From: Oscillospiraceae bacterium
Lineage (GTDB): Bacteria > Bacillota > Clostridia > Oscillospirales > Ruminococcaceae
DNA length: 64,000 bases
Reading direction: 5' to 3'
Assembly: GCA_017505635.1 (NCBI GenBank)
Contig: JAFVOU010000039.1
Span: 1 to 64,000 of the forward strand
Both the position numbers and the translations under genes were made by a program. This document shows, piece by piece, positions 33,534-42,750 of this stretch. Position 1 is the stretch's first letter; each line of letters opens with the position of its first letter. The notes below the pieces were generated by a model. The model was not told the origin of the DNA. It made no database searches and worked only from the letters and a program-made list of their open reading frames with translations.

Positions 33534-34463
33534 TTATAATCCGTAAAATTCCTTAAGCATCGAACCGGACGGCAAATCACCCTCGCGGATAAAATCACAG
33601 TTGGAAAATGCTTTAAGCAGCTGTTCAAATCTCTGCGATTCCGCTGTATTGTCATCCAGATCGTGTGAAAGATTTTTAAGTGCCGAATTAGCCACAAGTA
33701 TTTCGTAGCTGAAAGATGTGTCCAGCAGCAAATCCGCGTTTGGTTTGAATGGTTTGATGTATTTATCTTCGCCTTCGCATACACTGTTCCACATCGAAAT
33801 TGTCTTTTGCGGCGAATGTCCGCGGTATTTATGGTCACGAATCATCCGTCGTACAAGACGCAGGTCACGGGTAGGAATGATGCGCTGGCCCTGATGGGAA
33901 TATTCTTCCCTTAAACCCGCATAGATTGTGAAGACCTGATTGCGGTCAAGGCCTTCCAGCACAACAGGATTAAGTGCGTGAATACCCTCCACAATAACAA
34001 AGCCGTCACCAATATCAAGGGGAGTTGCGTTTTCTATTCTGCGTTCGGTTTTAAAATCGAATTTAGGCAGAACGGTTTTTCCTGTAAGGATAAGCTCGTT
34101 AAGGCATTTGTCCATAAGCGGAATATCCACCGCATAAACATTTTCGTAGTCTTTTGTGCCGTCGGCAAGGCGTGGGTAGTCTTCAGGATTTTTGTAAAAA
34201 TCATCCATAGACAGCACCTGAGCCTGCTTGCCCATAGTGCGCAGTTTTTCGGCTATTTTATTGCTTGTGGTGGTTTTGCCGCTGCCTGACGGCCCTGTAA
34301 GCATAATTACATGTCTGTCTGCCGCAACAATTTCCTTTGCTGCTGCATAAACACGGGATTCGTATTCGAACTCGCAGTGTCTTATAAAGCTGCTTTTGTC
34401 GGTTGCTGCTGCGTTGATGAGTGAAATTTCTACTAATCGTTTAGGAATCCAAATTGCCGGCAT
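33534..34463 (-). CDS. Uridine kinase-like nucleoside kinase
   Basis: The P-loop VIMLTGPSGSGKTTTSNKIAEKL is followed by the phosphoribulokinase/uridine kinase family stretches LSMDDFYKN, PKFDFKTERR, FVIVEGIHALNPVVL and the lid Arg pair RLVRRMIRDHKYRG. The 309-residue protein is larger than plain Udk because of an N-terminal extension of about 45 residues. Similar proteins in Clostridia are fused to a TGS/threonyl-tRNA synthetase-like N-domain; here that part is mostly missing, and the first 40 residues may be its remnant. The start overlaps hemZ by 31 bases, with GAGGTG eight bases before the ATG. The exact nucleoside substrate is not proven. Confidence 0.82.
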   Translation of the reverse strand: MPAIWIPKRLVEISLINAAATDKSSFIRHCEFEYESRVYAAAKEIVAADRHVIMLTGPSGSGKTTTSNKIAEKLRTMGKQAQVLSMDDFYKNPEDYPRLADGTKDYENVYAVDIPLMDKCLNELILTGKTVLPKFDFKTERRIENATPLDIGDGFVIVEGIHALNPVVLEGLDRNQVFTIYAGLREEYSHQGQRIIPTRDLRLVRRMIRDHKYRGHSPQKTISMWNSVCEGEDKYIKPFKPNADLLLDTSFSYEILVANSALKNLSHDLDDNTAESQRFEQLLKAFSNCDFIREGDLPSGSMLKEFYGL

Positions 34464-35884
34464 ACATCTATCACCTCGTCTTTTCGGGCTAAAATTGTAT
34501 CAAAATCCTTTACATATTCTGTTGGGTACTTGTAGTTGTATATACGTTTAAGTTCACCGTCTGAACCAACCACCTTGGTAACTCCTCCCGCACCGCAGGA
34601 GATTATAGTCTGTATTTCTTCCATTATATATATATTATACAGACTTTCGTGATGAGGTTGTGAAAAACCTACATTTTCAAGGCTCTGCAGTGTGGATTTC
34701 TGACGGTACATATAATAGGGCACATATCCGTTTTCTCCCAGCATTGCATTTTTTGCCAGCATCTGTTCAACGTCTGCATAGCTGTTGTTCTGATTGTTTG
34801 TAACAATATTTGATGCACGTTTAAGAGTGAGTGTGTGCACTGTTATATTTTCTGCACCAAGTTCGATACAGCCTTTAAGGGAATTTTCAAAACCTTCCAC
34901 TGTATCTTGCGGAAGCCCTGCAATAAGGTCGGTATTGATGCTTTTAAAGCCGATTTCCCTTGCTGTTTTATAGCATTCCACAAAATCCTGATGTGTGTGT
35001 TTGCGGCCTATGGCTTTAAGCACCTCGTCAGAAAAAGTCTGAGGATTTATAGATACGCGGTCGGCACCAAGTTTTTTTATAATCTGCAGTTTTTCCCTTG
35101 TTGTACAGTCCGGGCGTCCTGCCTCGACAGTGTATTCTTCCACCTTTGAAAGGTCAAAATTATCTTTGACTGTCTGCATTATGCGCTCCAGCTGTTCTGC
35201 ACTGACCGCAGTAGGTGTGCCGCCGCCGATGTAGATTGTTTTAAGGTTAAGCTTTGCCTTTTGCGCTGTGAGTGCTGTATATTTTATCTCCTCACACAGT
35301 TTTTCCACATACTGTTCCATAAGCTTTGTTGCATTTGTACTGCCTACTGAAACAAAGGAACAGTAACTGCAGCGTGTAGGACAAAACGGAATGGAAATGT
35401 ACAGGCTGTAATCGTTTGGTCTGCAGTTATCAATTATATCCTTTTGCAGAGAGAAAATATCACTGCAAAGCTTTATTTTTTCGTCAGTTACGAAATACTG
35501 ATTTTTAAAGATATCCTTTACCTTTTCGATGTCCCCGTGCTTTTTGTAAAGATTGCGCATAAGTCGCACAGGGCGCACCCCTGTAAGCATACCCCAGGCA
35601 AGTTTTTTGCCGAATGCTTCAGTATACATATTATAAACTGCCGCACAGATGTCCAGCATCATTTTGTCCTCGCTGTCATCTGCCTCAAGTGTATCGGTAT
35701 ATACTTTTCCGTTAAAGGTAAGTTCTGCACAAACAGTTTTATCCCGTCTGCTTACCGTAAGTATATCTGCCTGCTCTGTGTGCTGTTTCTCTGCACCATA
35801 AACAACCGACAAATCCTTTGTGAACATACGGGTTAACTGTTCAATTTCGTAATGACTGTTTAAATTATCTAAAATTATAAGCAC
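34433..35884 (-). CDS. hemZ: Oxygen-independent coproporphyrinogen III oxidase-like radical SAM protein HemZ
   Basis: The 483-residue protein has an N-terminal domain of about 150 residues specific to HemZ, then the radical SAM cluster IPFCPTRCSYCSF (Cys168, Cys172, Cys175), IYIGGGTPT, VEAGRPDC and RVSINPQTF. HemN/HemZ-type enzymes oxidatively decarboxylate coproporphyrinogen III, but many HemZ and HemW relatives lack this activity and no other heme genes are visible here. The gene overlaps the MBL gene by ten bases and the kinase gene by 31, so it is firmly inside the operon. Confidence 0.87.
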   Translation of the reverse strand: MLIILDNLNSHYEIEQLTRMFTKDLSVVYGAEKQHTEQADILTVSRRDKTVCAELTFNGKVYTDTLEADDSEDKMMLDICAAVYNMYTEAFGKKLAWGMLTGVRPVRLMRNLYKKHGDIEKVKDIFKNQYFVTDEKIKLCSDIFSLQKDIIDNCRPNDYSLYISIPFCPTRCSYCSFVSVGSTNATKLMEQYVEKLCEEIKYTALTAQKAKLNLKTIYIGGGTPTAVSAEQLERIMQTVKDNFDLSKVEEYTVEAGRPDCTTREKLQIIKKLGADRVSINPQTFSDEVLKAIGRKHTHQDFVECYKTAREIGFKSINTDLIAGLPQDTVEGFENSLKGCIELGAENITVHTLTLKRASNIVTNNQNNSYADVEQMLAKNAMLGENGYVPYYMYRQKSTLQSLENVGFSQPHHESLYNIYIMEEIQTIISCGAGGVTKVVGSDGELKRIYNYKYPTEYVKDFDTILARKDEVIDVCRQFGFLND

Positions 35885-36468
35885 TTAATTGCCTCTTTTA
35901 AATAAGGATTCTGCACCTTTTCCTGATGGAATGTGGAAAAATGTGCGTGCCCCGGCATAACCTTTGGATTTTGTTTGCCAACAATCTCTGCGATAACAGC
36001 CAGGGACTTCATAATAATTTCGTAGTCACCGCCCGGCAGGTCTGTTCTGCCTATTGTACCTGCAAAAAGAGTGTCTCCGCTGATAAGCATATCTTCGCAT
36101 TTGAAGCAGAAACCTCCCGGTGTATGACCAGGTGTGTGGAATGCAAAGATTTTCATCTCACCGATTTCAAAAGTTTCCTTGTCTTTAAACTCTTTAAGAC
36201 CTTCCATATGAAACTGCAGAATATCCTGACGTCCCATATAAATCGGCGCATCACTGTTTTGACGCAGTTCATCCATGCATTCGCGGTGGTCGTGATGACC
36301 GTGTGTCATAAACACAGCTTTAAGCTGCGCATTGTCGTTTTTGAGGATTGCATCAATTTTTTCCCATCTGATGCTGCAGTCAAAAAGCACTGCATTGCCT
36401 GTGTTATCTGTAAACAGATAACAGTTTGTGTAATAAGGGGCACTGCCCATAAGATGATAAACTTTCAT
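35875..36468 (-). CDS. MBL-fold hydrolase (glyoxalase II-like)
   Basis: The 197-residue protein has MTHGHHDH (His56, His58, Asp60, His61) and then TPGHTPGGFCF, SGDTLFAGTIGRTDLPGGD and MPGHAHFST, giving all ligands for a two-metal site. This is the short glyoxalase-II-like group, often annotated as hydroxyacylglutathione hydrolase, although Clostridia generally lack glutathione. Its real substrate may be another thioester. It follows dtd with no gap and overlaps hemZ by ten bases. A cytosolic location is expected. Confidence 0.9.
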   Translation of the reverse strand: MKVYHLMGSAPYYTNCYLFTDNTGNAVLFDCSIRWEKIDAILKNDNAQLKAVFMTHGHHDHRECMDELRQNSDAPIYMGRQDILQFHMEGLKEFKDKETFEIGEMKIFAFHTPGHTPGGFCFKCEDMLISGDTLFAGTIGRTDLPGGDYEIIMKSLAVIAEIVGKQNPKVMPGHAHFSTFHQEKVQNPYLKEAIKCL

Positions 36469-36927
36469 TTACTGTGCCTTCCATTCGTCTGTGTCTAAAA
36501 TAATTGTAACAGGACCGTCATTTGTAAGGTTAATCTGCATATCGGCACCAAATTCGCCATGAATAACCTTTTTAAAGCCTGCTGTTTCGATTTCGGATAA
36601 GAATTTTTCGTAGATAGGAATTGCCTTTTCAGGACGTGCAGCCTTGATAAATGAAGGGCGTCTGCCTTTTTTGGTGTCGGCAAACAGTGTAAACTGGCTT
36701 ACAACCATACAGCTGTAGTTTTTATCAAGTGCAGAAATGTTCATTTTTCCGTCTTCATCTTCAAAAATTCTCAGTTCACTGATTTTTTTGGCAAGAACAG
36801 CTGTGTCCTTTGCTTCGTCGGTGTCGTTTACACCAAACAGAACCACAAGGCCCTGTTCCATATACTGTTTTTCGCCGCCGTTTACTGTTATCCAGGCGTC
36901 CTTTACTCTTTGTACTACTGCTCTCAT
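36469..36927 (-). CDS. dtd: D-aminoacyl-tRNA deacylase
   Basis: Dtd hydrolyses D-amino acids (and mischarged Gly) from tRNA and so proofreads chirality. The 152-residue protein shows the two signature motifs: VSQFTLFADTKKGRRPSF (residues about 77-94) and the cross-subunit Gly-Pro motif NDGPVTIIL near the C-terminus. Length and the RelA-Dtd gene order are typical of Firmicutes. It lies six bases after relA and abuts the MBL gene, so it is part of the compact operon. Confidence 0.95.
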   Translation of the reverse strand: MRAVVQRVKDAWITVNGGEKQYMEQGLVVLFGVNDTDEAKDTAVLAKKISELRIFEDEDGKMNISALDKNYSCMVVSQFTLFADTKKGRRPSFIKAARPEKAIPIYEKFLSEIETAGFKKVIHGEFGADMQINLTNDGPVTIILDTDEWKAQ

Positions 36928-36933
36928 TTTATA

Positions 36934-39093
36934 TTAACCTCTGATTACAGAAACGATATTTTTGTTTTTGGAAAGTTTGTTGATAACACTTGTAAGGTGT
37001 TCGGTGTTGTTTACACCTATTGTAATGCTCATTTCAATACGGTGGTCAGGCATCTGACGTGCGTTGAGGGCAAAAACAGGAATTCTGTTGTTTGTCATAA
37101 GCATGGATATCTCGCCTACAATCATAGGTGTTTCAAGTGCTACGATATTGAGTGTAGCCTTGAAGTCCTCGCGGATATTGTCTGCCCAGTAAGCATTCAC
37201 CCAGCGGCCTGCGTTTTCTTCATCGCGCAGTTCGGGACGTGCATGAACACAGGACTGTTTGTGGACAGAAACACCAAATCCTCTTGTGATAAAGCCCACA
37301 ATAGGGTCACCCGGCAGAGGATTGCAGCATTTGGAGAATTTGACAAGACAGTTGTCCAGTCCTTCCACGATAACACCGTTGGAGCTTTTTGTGCGCTTGA
37401 TAGGTGCTGTCTTGATTTTTGGTTCGTTTGCCTTGGAATCCTTCTGCATTTTGGCATAGTCTTCCTTGGCTTTGAACATAACCTTGCCAAGCTGCAGACC
37501 GCCATAACCAAGGGCTGCAAACATTTCTTCGGCATTGTTTACCTTGTTTCTCTTTGCAAGGTTTTCCACAAATTTTGTGTATTCCTCACCGTCAAGATTG
37601 ATAAGTGCCCGGCGGAATTCACGGTCCAGGGCTTCCTTGCCTTCCTGAATGTTTTCTTCCTTGCGTTCTTTTTTAAACCATGAACGGATTTTGCTCTTGG
37701 CTTCGCTGGTTGTAACGATATTAAGCCAGTCTCTGCTTGGGCCTTTATCTTTTGCTGTTATAATTTCTATAATTTCGCCTGTATTTACCTTGTAGTCGAT
37801 AGGCACAATACGTCCGTTAACCTTTGCACCTGTCATTCGGTTGCCAACAGCAGAGTGAATTGCATAGGCAAAGTCGATAATAGTTGCACCATAAGGCAGG
37901 TTGATAACGTCACCTTTTGGTGTAAATACAAATACGTCATCAGGGATAAGTTCGTTTTTGATATCGCTGAGGATTTCACTTGCATCATCAGAATCCTGCT
38001 GACTTTCAAGAATCTGACGTACCCAGGTGAGTTTTTCCTCCATATTATCCTGACCATGTACACCTGTTTTGTATTTCCAGTGAGCTGCAACACCATATTC
38101 TGCTGTGTGGTGCATATCCCATGTTCTTATCTGGATTTCAAAAGGCACACCTTTTTTACCGATTACTGATGTGTGCAGGGACTGGTACATATTGGCCTTA
38201 GGTGTGGAGATGTAATCCTTGAAACGTGACGGAATAGGACGATACAAATCGTGCATAAGCATCAGCGCATTGTAGCATTCTGCCACGTTGTTGAGGATAA
38301 TGCGCACAGCATGGATATCATAAATATCGTTGAGCTCTCTGCCCTGCATATAAAGCTTGCGGTATACACCGTAAACACTTTTTACCCTGCCCATAACTGT
38401 TGCATCGCCAAGGCCGTATTCTTCAAGCTTGCCTTTTACCTCTTCAACAATTGTATCAACAATTGTCTGTGCATTGCCATTGCGCTGAATAATGTTTTTC
38501 ACTTCTTCATAACCTACAGGGTCAAGAATGCGCAGAGAGATATCCTGCAGTTCATCCTTGATATTGCTGATACCCAGACGGTGGGCAATAGGCGCATAAA
38601 CTTCCATAACTTCAAGAGCCTTATCGCGCTGTTTCTGAGGTTTCCATCCATGGTATGTGCGCATATTGTGCAGACGGTCGCACAGTTTGATAAGCATAAC
38701 ACGGATATCCTGGCTCATGGCAAGCAGCATTTTGCGCAGGTTTTCGGCCTGTTCTTCTTCCTGTGTCAGCAAAGCAATTTTACCCAATTTGGTAACACCG
38801 TCAACAAGATGTGCTGTTTCCTTGCCAAATTCCTTTTCTATATCTTCAAGGGTAACATCTGTGTCTTCCACAACATCATGCAGCAATGCAGCGGCAATAC
38901 TTGTTGTATCAAGACCAAGTTCCATTACTATTGCAGCCACAGCTACAGGATGCTCAACATATGCTTCTCCTGTTTTTCTGAACTGCCCTTCGTGCATTTT
39001 TTCTGCAAGTCTGTAGGCTTTTTCAATTGTTTCCACATCATAGTGCTTTGCGCCATGTTCGTTTATAAGGTTTTTAAGCTCTTCGTATTTCAT
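36934..39093 (-). CDS. relA: Bifunctional (p)ppGpp synthetase/hydrolase (RelA/SpoT family)
   Basis: This stringent-response enzyme makes and degrades (p)ppGpp. The 719 residues carry the HD hydrolase domain (YVEHPVAVA and LLHDVVEDTDVT), the synthetase domain with RFKDYISTPKANMYQSLHT (the RxKD loop of bifunctional enzymes), a TGS domain (DVFVFTPKGDVINLPYGATIIDFAYAIHS), a helical and Cys-containing region (FSKCCNPLPGD) and a C-terminal ACT domain. All catalytic motifs look intact. It lies 18 bases after recJ in an operon that begins with the c-di-AMP cyclase gene, so both messengers may share transcription. Confidence 0.96.
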   Translation of the reverse strand: MKYEELKNLINEHGAKHYDVETIEKAYRLAEKMHEGQFRKTGEAYVEHPVAVAAIVMELGLDTTSIAAALLHDVVEDTDVTLEDIEKEFGKETAHLVDGVTKLGKIALLTQEEEQAENLRKMLLAMSQDIRVMLIKLCDRLHNMRTYHGWKPQKQRDKALEVMEVYAPIAHRLGISNIKDELQDISLRILDPVGYEEVKNIIQRNGNAQTIVDTIVEEVKGKLEEYGLGDATVMGRVKSVYGVYRKLYMQGRELNDIYDIHAVRIILNNVAECYNALMLMHDLYRPIPSRFKDYISTPKANMYQSLHTSVIGKKGVPFEIQIRTWDMHHTAEYGVAAHWKYKTGVHGQDNMEEKLTWVRQILESQQDSDDASEILSDIKNELIPDDVFVFTPKGDVINLPYGATIIDFAYAIHSAVGNRMTGAKVNGRIVPIDYKVNTGEIIEIITAKDKGPSRDWLNIVTTSEAKSKIRSWFKKERKEENIQEGKEALDREFRRALINLDGEEYTKFVENLAKRNKVNNAEEMFAALGYGGLQLGKVMFKAKEDYAKMQKDSKANEPKIKTAPIKRTKSSNGVIVEGLDNCLVKFSKCCNPLPGDPIVGFITRGFGVSVHKQSCVHARPELRDEENAGRWVNAYWADNIREDFKATLNIVALETPMIVGEISMLMTNNRIPVFALNARQMPDHRIEMSITIGVNNTEHLTSVINKLSKNKNIVSVIRG

Positions 39094-39111
39094 GCTTACA
39101 CCACCCGTTGG

Positions 39112-41145
39112 TTAATTTTGTAAATCTTTTATATAAACACTGGAGAACAAATCCTTCTTCTGTGTTACTTTGATAAGTTTAAAACAGTTTTTACCGCTTT
39201 CCTCTGAAGTTTCAATAAGACCAAGTTCCTGCATAACATCAATTGCAATCTGTATTCTACCGCTTTCAATGCTGCTGAAATGTACAAACAGCGGACGAAT
39301 GTCATCACTTGGAACATTGCCGTGACCAAGATATCTGTAGATATCCGCCACCTCCTGACGTGTAGGACAAAGGCGCTGTTTCTGCTCTTTTGTGATATCA
39401 GGATTGTTTTTATAAAGCTTATACAGGTCATAGCTGTCGATTATATCATCGGACAGACTTGCAGGACGTACCTCTTTTATTTTAACAGAAACCATACTGC
39501 CCATACTGCTTTCATATATGGAAAGGTTTGCTGTAAGATCAATAAAATCGCCTATATTATACGCAAATTCTTTTGGAGATACATTGAACATAACCCCCTG
39601 CAGAAAGTTTGAGCCGTCTTTTACCTTAAGGCGCAGATGTTTGCCGTCACTTACAGGATATATGCCTGTTATCTGCACGTTTTCCACCATAAAAAGCGGA
39701 TTTGGATTGCCGTTGCCGAAAGGTGCAAGAGCACTTATCTGAGAAACACTTTCCACCGATATTTCCTCTGCTGTTGCACAGCAGTCAACATAAAGGCTTT
39801 CGGTTTTTGCCAATGCAGTAACATCGTTTGCAATTTCGTTGATTGCACGGCGGAAATTTTCGAGATTTTCTTCTTCTATTGTAAGGCCTGCCGCAAGTTC
39901 GTGACCGCCATAGCGCACAAGCCATTCTTTTGTCTGTTCAAGCGCACGGTGAAGATTGAATGATGCAACACTTCTGCCGCTGCCCTTATAGCTTTCTCCG
40001 TCACGGGTAAGCACGATGGCAGGCTTTGCGTAGGTTTCTACCAGGCGGGAAGCAACAATGCCCACAACACCCGGGTGATAATGCTGCCCCCACACAACGA
40101 TAACACGGTCTTTGGTAAAGGTGTCATCTGCAAGAATTTCCTGAGTGATATCCTCTGCCATTCTGTTCTGTATATCCTGACGCTTCTGGTTTTCTGTTTC
40201 CAGCTGCTGTGCCAGCATGCGTGCATCGTCTTCGTCTTCGCTTAAAAGCAGTTCCAGTGCAACGGTAGGGTCTGCCATTCTGCCCGCTGCATTGATGCGT
40301 GGTGCAATTGCATAGGCAACGCTTTCGCTGGTAATTTCCCTGCCGCTTAAACCACAGATTTCGATAAGGCTTTCAAAGCCCTGACGGGTGCCTTCGTTAA
40401 GTATTGCAAGACCAGCCTTTACTATGGTGCGGTTTTCGCCCTCGAGAAGCATAAGGTCTGCTATTGTGCCAACTGCCACAAAATCCCCGTAATACTCCAG
40501 CATCTCCATTGGGTCAGCCTGTTCAAGTGCGCATACAAGCTTGAATGCAACACCTGCACCGCAAAGGGTTTTGCAAGGGCTTTCGTCATCTTTTCTCAGC
40601 GGGTCAACCACTGCAAGCGCTGCCGGAATTTCCCCTTTTGGCAGATGGTGGTCGGTAATAATGATATCAAGACCGATGCTGTTGGCAAATTCCACCTCGC
40701 TGATAGCTGCAATGCCGTTGTCCACCGTTACAACAAGGTCCACACCTTTGTTTTTAAGGCTTTGCAGTATAGCTGCATTAAGGCCGTAGCCGTCCTTTTC
40801 TCTGTTTGGCAGTTTGTAGAAAACATTTGCACCCATATTTTCAAGACATGTAAACAAAGTTGCCGTTGCACACACACCGTCCACATCGTAATCTCCATAG
40901 ATAACGATTTTTTCGCCGTTTTCCACAGCTCTGAGTATACGGTTTACCGCTTTGTCCATATCTTTCATCAGATACGGGTCGGACAGCTGTGTTGTCTCAA
41001 AGAACATTGCCCTGGCTTTTTCACGACTGGAAGCACCTTTGCTTACCAGCACCTTTGCCAGCAGACTGCTTATGCCAAGAGACTGCTGCAGGCCGTTTAC
41101 CTGCTCCATATTCAATTGTTCGCTGTGCCATTTTCTATAAAGCAT
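39112..41145 (-). CDS. recJ: Single-stranded-DNA-specific exonuclease RecJ
   Basis: RecJ degrades single-stranded DNA 5' to 3' in recombination and repair. The DHH motifs are GDYDVDGVCATA, VTVDNGI and IITDHHLPKG, with DHHA1 signature RYGGHELAAGLTI in the middle and an OB-fold domain after it. The 677-residue length includes a C-terminal extension of about 100 residues (LYKLYKNNPDITKEQKQRLCPTRQEVADIY), a winged-helix-like tail common in Clostridial RecJ. Position just upstream of relA matches other Firmicutes. The gap from the FAD dehydrogenase gene is 23 bases. Confidence 0.95.
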   Translation of the reverse strand: MLYRKWHSEQLNMEQVNGLQQSLGISSLLAKVLVSKGASSREKARAMFFETTQLSDPYLMKDMDKAVNRILRAVENGEKIVIYGDYDVDGVCATATLFTCLENMGANVFYKLPNREKDGYGLNAAILQSLKNKGVDLVVTVDNGIAAISEVEFANSIGLDIIITDHHLPKGEIPAALAVVDPLRKDDESPCKTLCGAGVAFKLVCALEQADPMEMLEYYGDFVAVGTIADLMLLEGENRTIVKAGLAILNEGTRQGFESLIEICGLSGREITSESVAYAIAPRINAAGRMADPTVALELLLSEDEDDARMLAQQLETENQKRQDIQNRMAEDITQEILADDTFTKDRVIVVWGQHYHPGVVGIVASRLVETYAKPAIVLTRDGESYKGSGRSVASFNLHRALEQTKEWLVRYGGHELAAGLTIEEENLENFRRAINEIANDVTALAKTESLYVDCCATAEEISVESVSQISALAPFGNGNPNPLFMVENVQITGIYPVSDGKHLRLKVKDGSNFLQGVMFNVSPKEFAYNIGDFIDLTANLSIYESSMGSMVSVKIKEVRPASLSDDIIDSYDLYKLYKNNPDITKEQKQRLCPTRQEVADIYRYLGHGNVPSDDIRPLFVHFSSIESGRIQIAIDVMQELGLIETSEESGKNCFKLIKVTQKKDLFSSVYIKDLQN

Positions 41146-41168
41146 TTAGACCTCTTGAATGTATATTA

Positions 41169-42749
41169 TTAGTTTTTTACAGTATATTCGCTGCAGATTT
41201 GCTGTGCTATGCGCACACCGTCCACTGCTGCACTCATTATGCCGCCGGCATAACCTGCGCCTTCCCCGCATGGATAAATTCCTTTGATATTGCTCTGACA
41301 GTTTTCACCGCGGAGTATTCTTACCGGGGAAGATGTACGGGTTTCCACACCTGTAAGCACACTGTCCGCCTCTGCAAAACCATTGAGTTTGCGGTTCATT
41401 GCAGGCAGTGCATTTTTAAGTTCCTTTGTTATGTGGTCAGGGAACAAATCTGCCATATCGCATTCGGTTACACCTATAGGATAACTTGGTGTAACTCTGT
41501 TTATGTTAAGCCCTGCCTTGCCGCTGAGGAAATTATCCACAGTCTGTGCAGGTGCCTTGTAGTTTCTGCCACCCATTTCAAAGGCTCTTTTCTCCAGCTG
41601 ACGCTGGAATGCAATTGCTTTGGTAAAATCTCCGTCAAAATCATGGGGAGTAACCGATACCACAACAGCACTGTTGGCATTTCTGCCGTCACGGGCATGG
41701 AGACTCATACCATTTACAACAACCGTGTTTTCTTCGCTTGCCGCAGCCACCACATTGCCGCCCGGACACATACAGAATGTGTACACACCGCGCCCTTTTG
41801 TGTTGTGCGACAGCTGATATTCGCCTTTAGGCAATGCCGGATGTCCCGCAAGGGAGTGATAAAGCCCTTTGTCTATTTCCGTCTGCAGGCTTTCAATTCG
41901 CACCCCAACCGAAAAAGGCTTTGCTTCCATCAGCAGAGATTTATCCTTTAACATAAAGAATGTATCCCTTGCGCTGTGTCCCGTTGCCATAACCAGCAGT
42001 TCGGTGCCGATGTCTCCGTTTGTTGTGGAAACAGAATATACTGCACCGTTTTTCACCGAAATATCGGTAAGTTTTGTACAGAAACGAACTTCACCGCCAA
42101 GGCGGATAATTTCGTTGCGGATATTTTTTATTACATTTACCAGCAGGTCGGTGCCGATATGGGGTTTTGCGATATGCTTTATCTCCCCGGGTGCACCAAA
42201 TTCAACAAGGGTATCGGTTACAAACCCACAGCGGGAATCGCCTATGCGGGTTGTAAGCTTGCCGTCAGAAAATGTGCCTGCACCGCCCTCACCAAACTGA
42301 ATGTTGCTTTGTGTATCAAGCTTTGCTGTGTTTTCAAAATTCTTTACTGTGCGGGTGCGTGTGTCCACATCTTCACCCTGTTCCAGAACAATCGGTCTGA
42401 AACCCTGACGTGCCAATACCAGCGCACAGAACAGACCTGCAGGACCAAGACCGCAGATAACAGGCCTTGTATTAAGCGTTTTTTCGCCTTTTTCAATCAC
42501 AAGGGGTTGTTTCTGTTTAACAGAAATATCCTTGTCTTTGCCTGCAAAAAGCTGTTCTTTTGATTCGTCTGTAAGATTTATCCCCACACTGTATACAAAT
42601 CTGACACCGTTGCGGGCATCAACCGACATCTTGTGGACAAATGCATCTTTTATATCACTTTTTTGCAGTTTAAGTTTTTTTACAGCCACAGCAACCGCCT
42701 GCTGCTTTGGCTGTTCGATATTAAGTTTTATATTGTTAACTATAATCAT
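41169..42749 (-). CDS. FAD-dependent dehydrogenase (COG2509-type)
   Basis: The 526-residue protein has an N-terminal domain of about 85 residues and a Rossmann-type dinucleotide fold PVICGLGPAGLFCALVLARQG with following VLEQGEDVDTRTRTV. The stretches QFGEGGAGTFSDGKLTTR and CMCPGGNVVAAASEENTVVVNG are hallmarks of this conserved, poorly characterised FAD dehydrogenase family, and the C-terminal YPCGEGAGYAGGIMSAAVDG binds the cofactor. Members are widespread in anaerobes, and the physiological electron partners are not known to me. It starts one base after the YbbR gene stop, so translation is probably coupled. Confidence 0.9.
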   Translation of the reverse strand: MIIVNNIKLNIEQPKQQAVAVAVKKLKLQKSDIKDAFVHKMSVDARNGVRFVYSVGINLTDESKEQLFAGKDKDISVKQKQPLVIEKGEKTLNTRPVICGLGPAGLFCALVLARQGFRPIVLEQGEDVDTRTRTVKNFENTAKLDTQSNIQFGEGGAGTFSDGKLTTRIGDSRCGFVTDTLVEFGAPGEIKHIAKPHIGTDLLVNVIKNIRNEIIRLGGEVRFCTKLTDISVKNGAVYSVSTTNGDIGTELLVMATGHSARDTFFMLKDKSLLMEAKPFSVGVRIESLQTEIDKGLYHSLAGHPALPKGEYQLSHNTKGRGVYTFCMCPGGNVVAAASEENTVVVNGMSLHARDGRNANSAVVVSVTPHDFDGDFTKAIAFQRQLEKRAFEMGGRNYKAPAQTVDNFLSGKAGLNINRVTPSYPIGVTECDMADLFPDHITKELKNALPAMNRKLNGFAEADSVLTGVETRTSSPVRILRGENCQSNIKGIYPCGEGAGYAGGIMSAAVDGVRIAQQICSEYTVKN

Positions 42750-42750
42750 A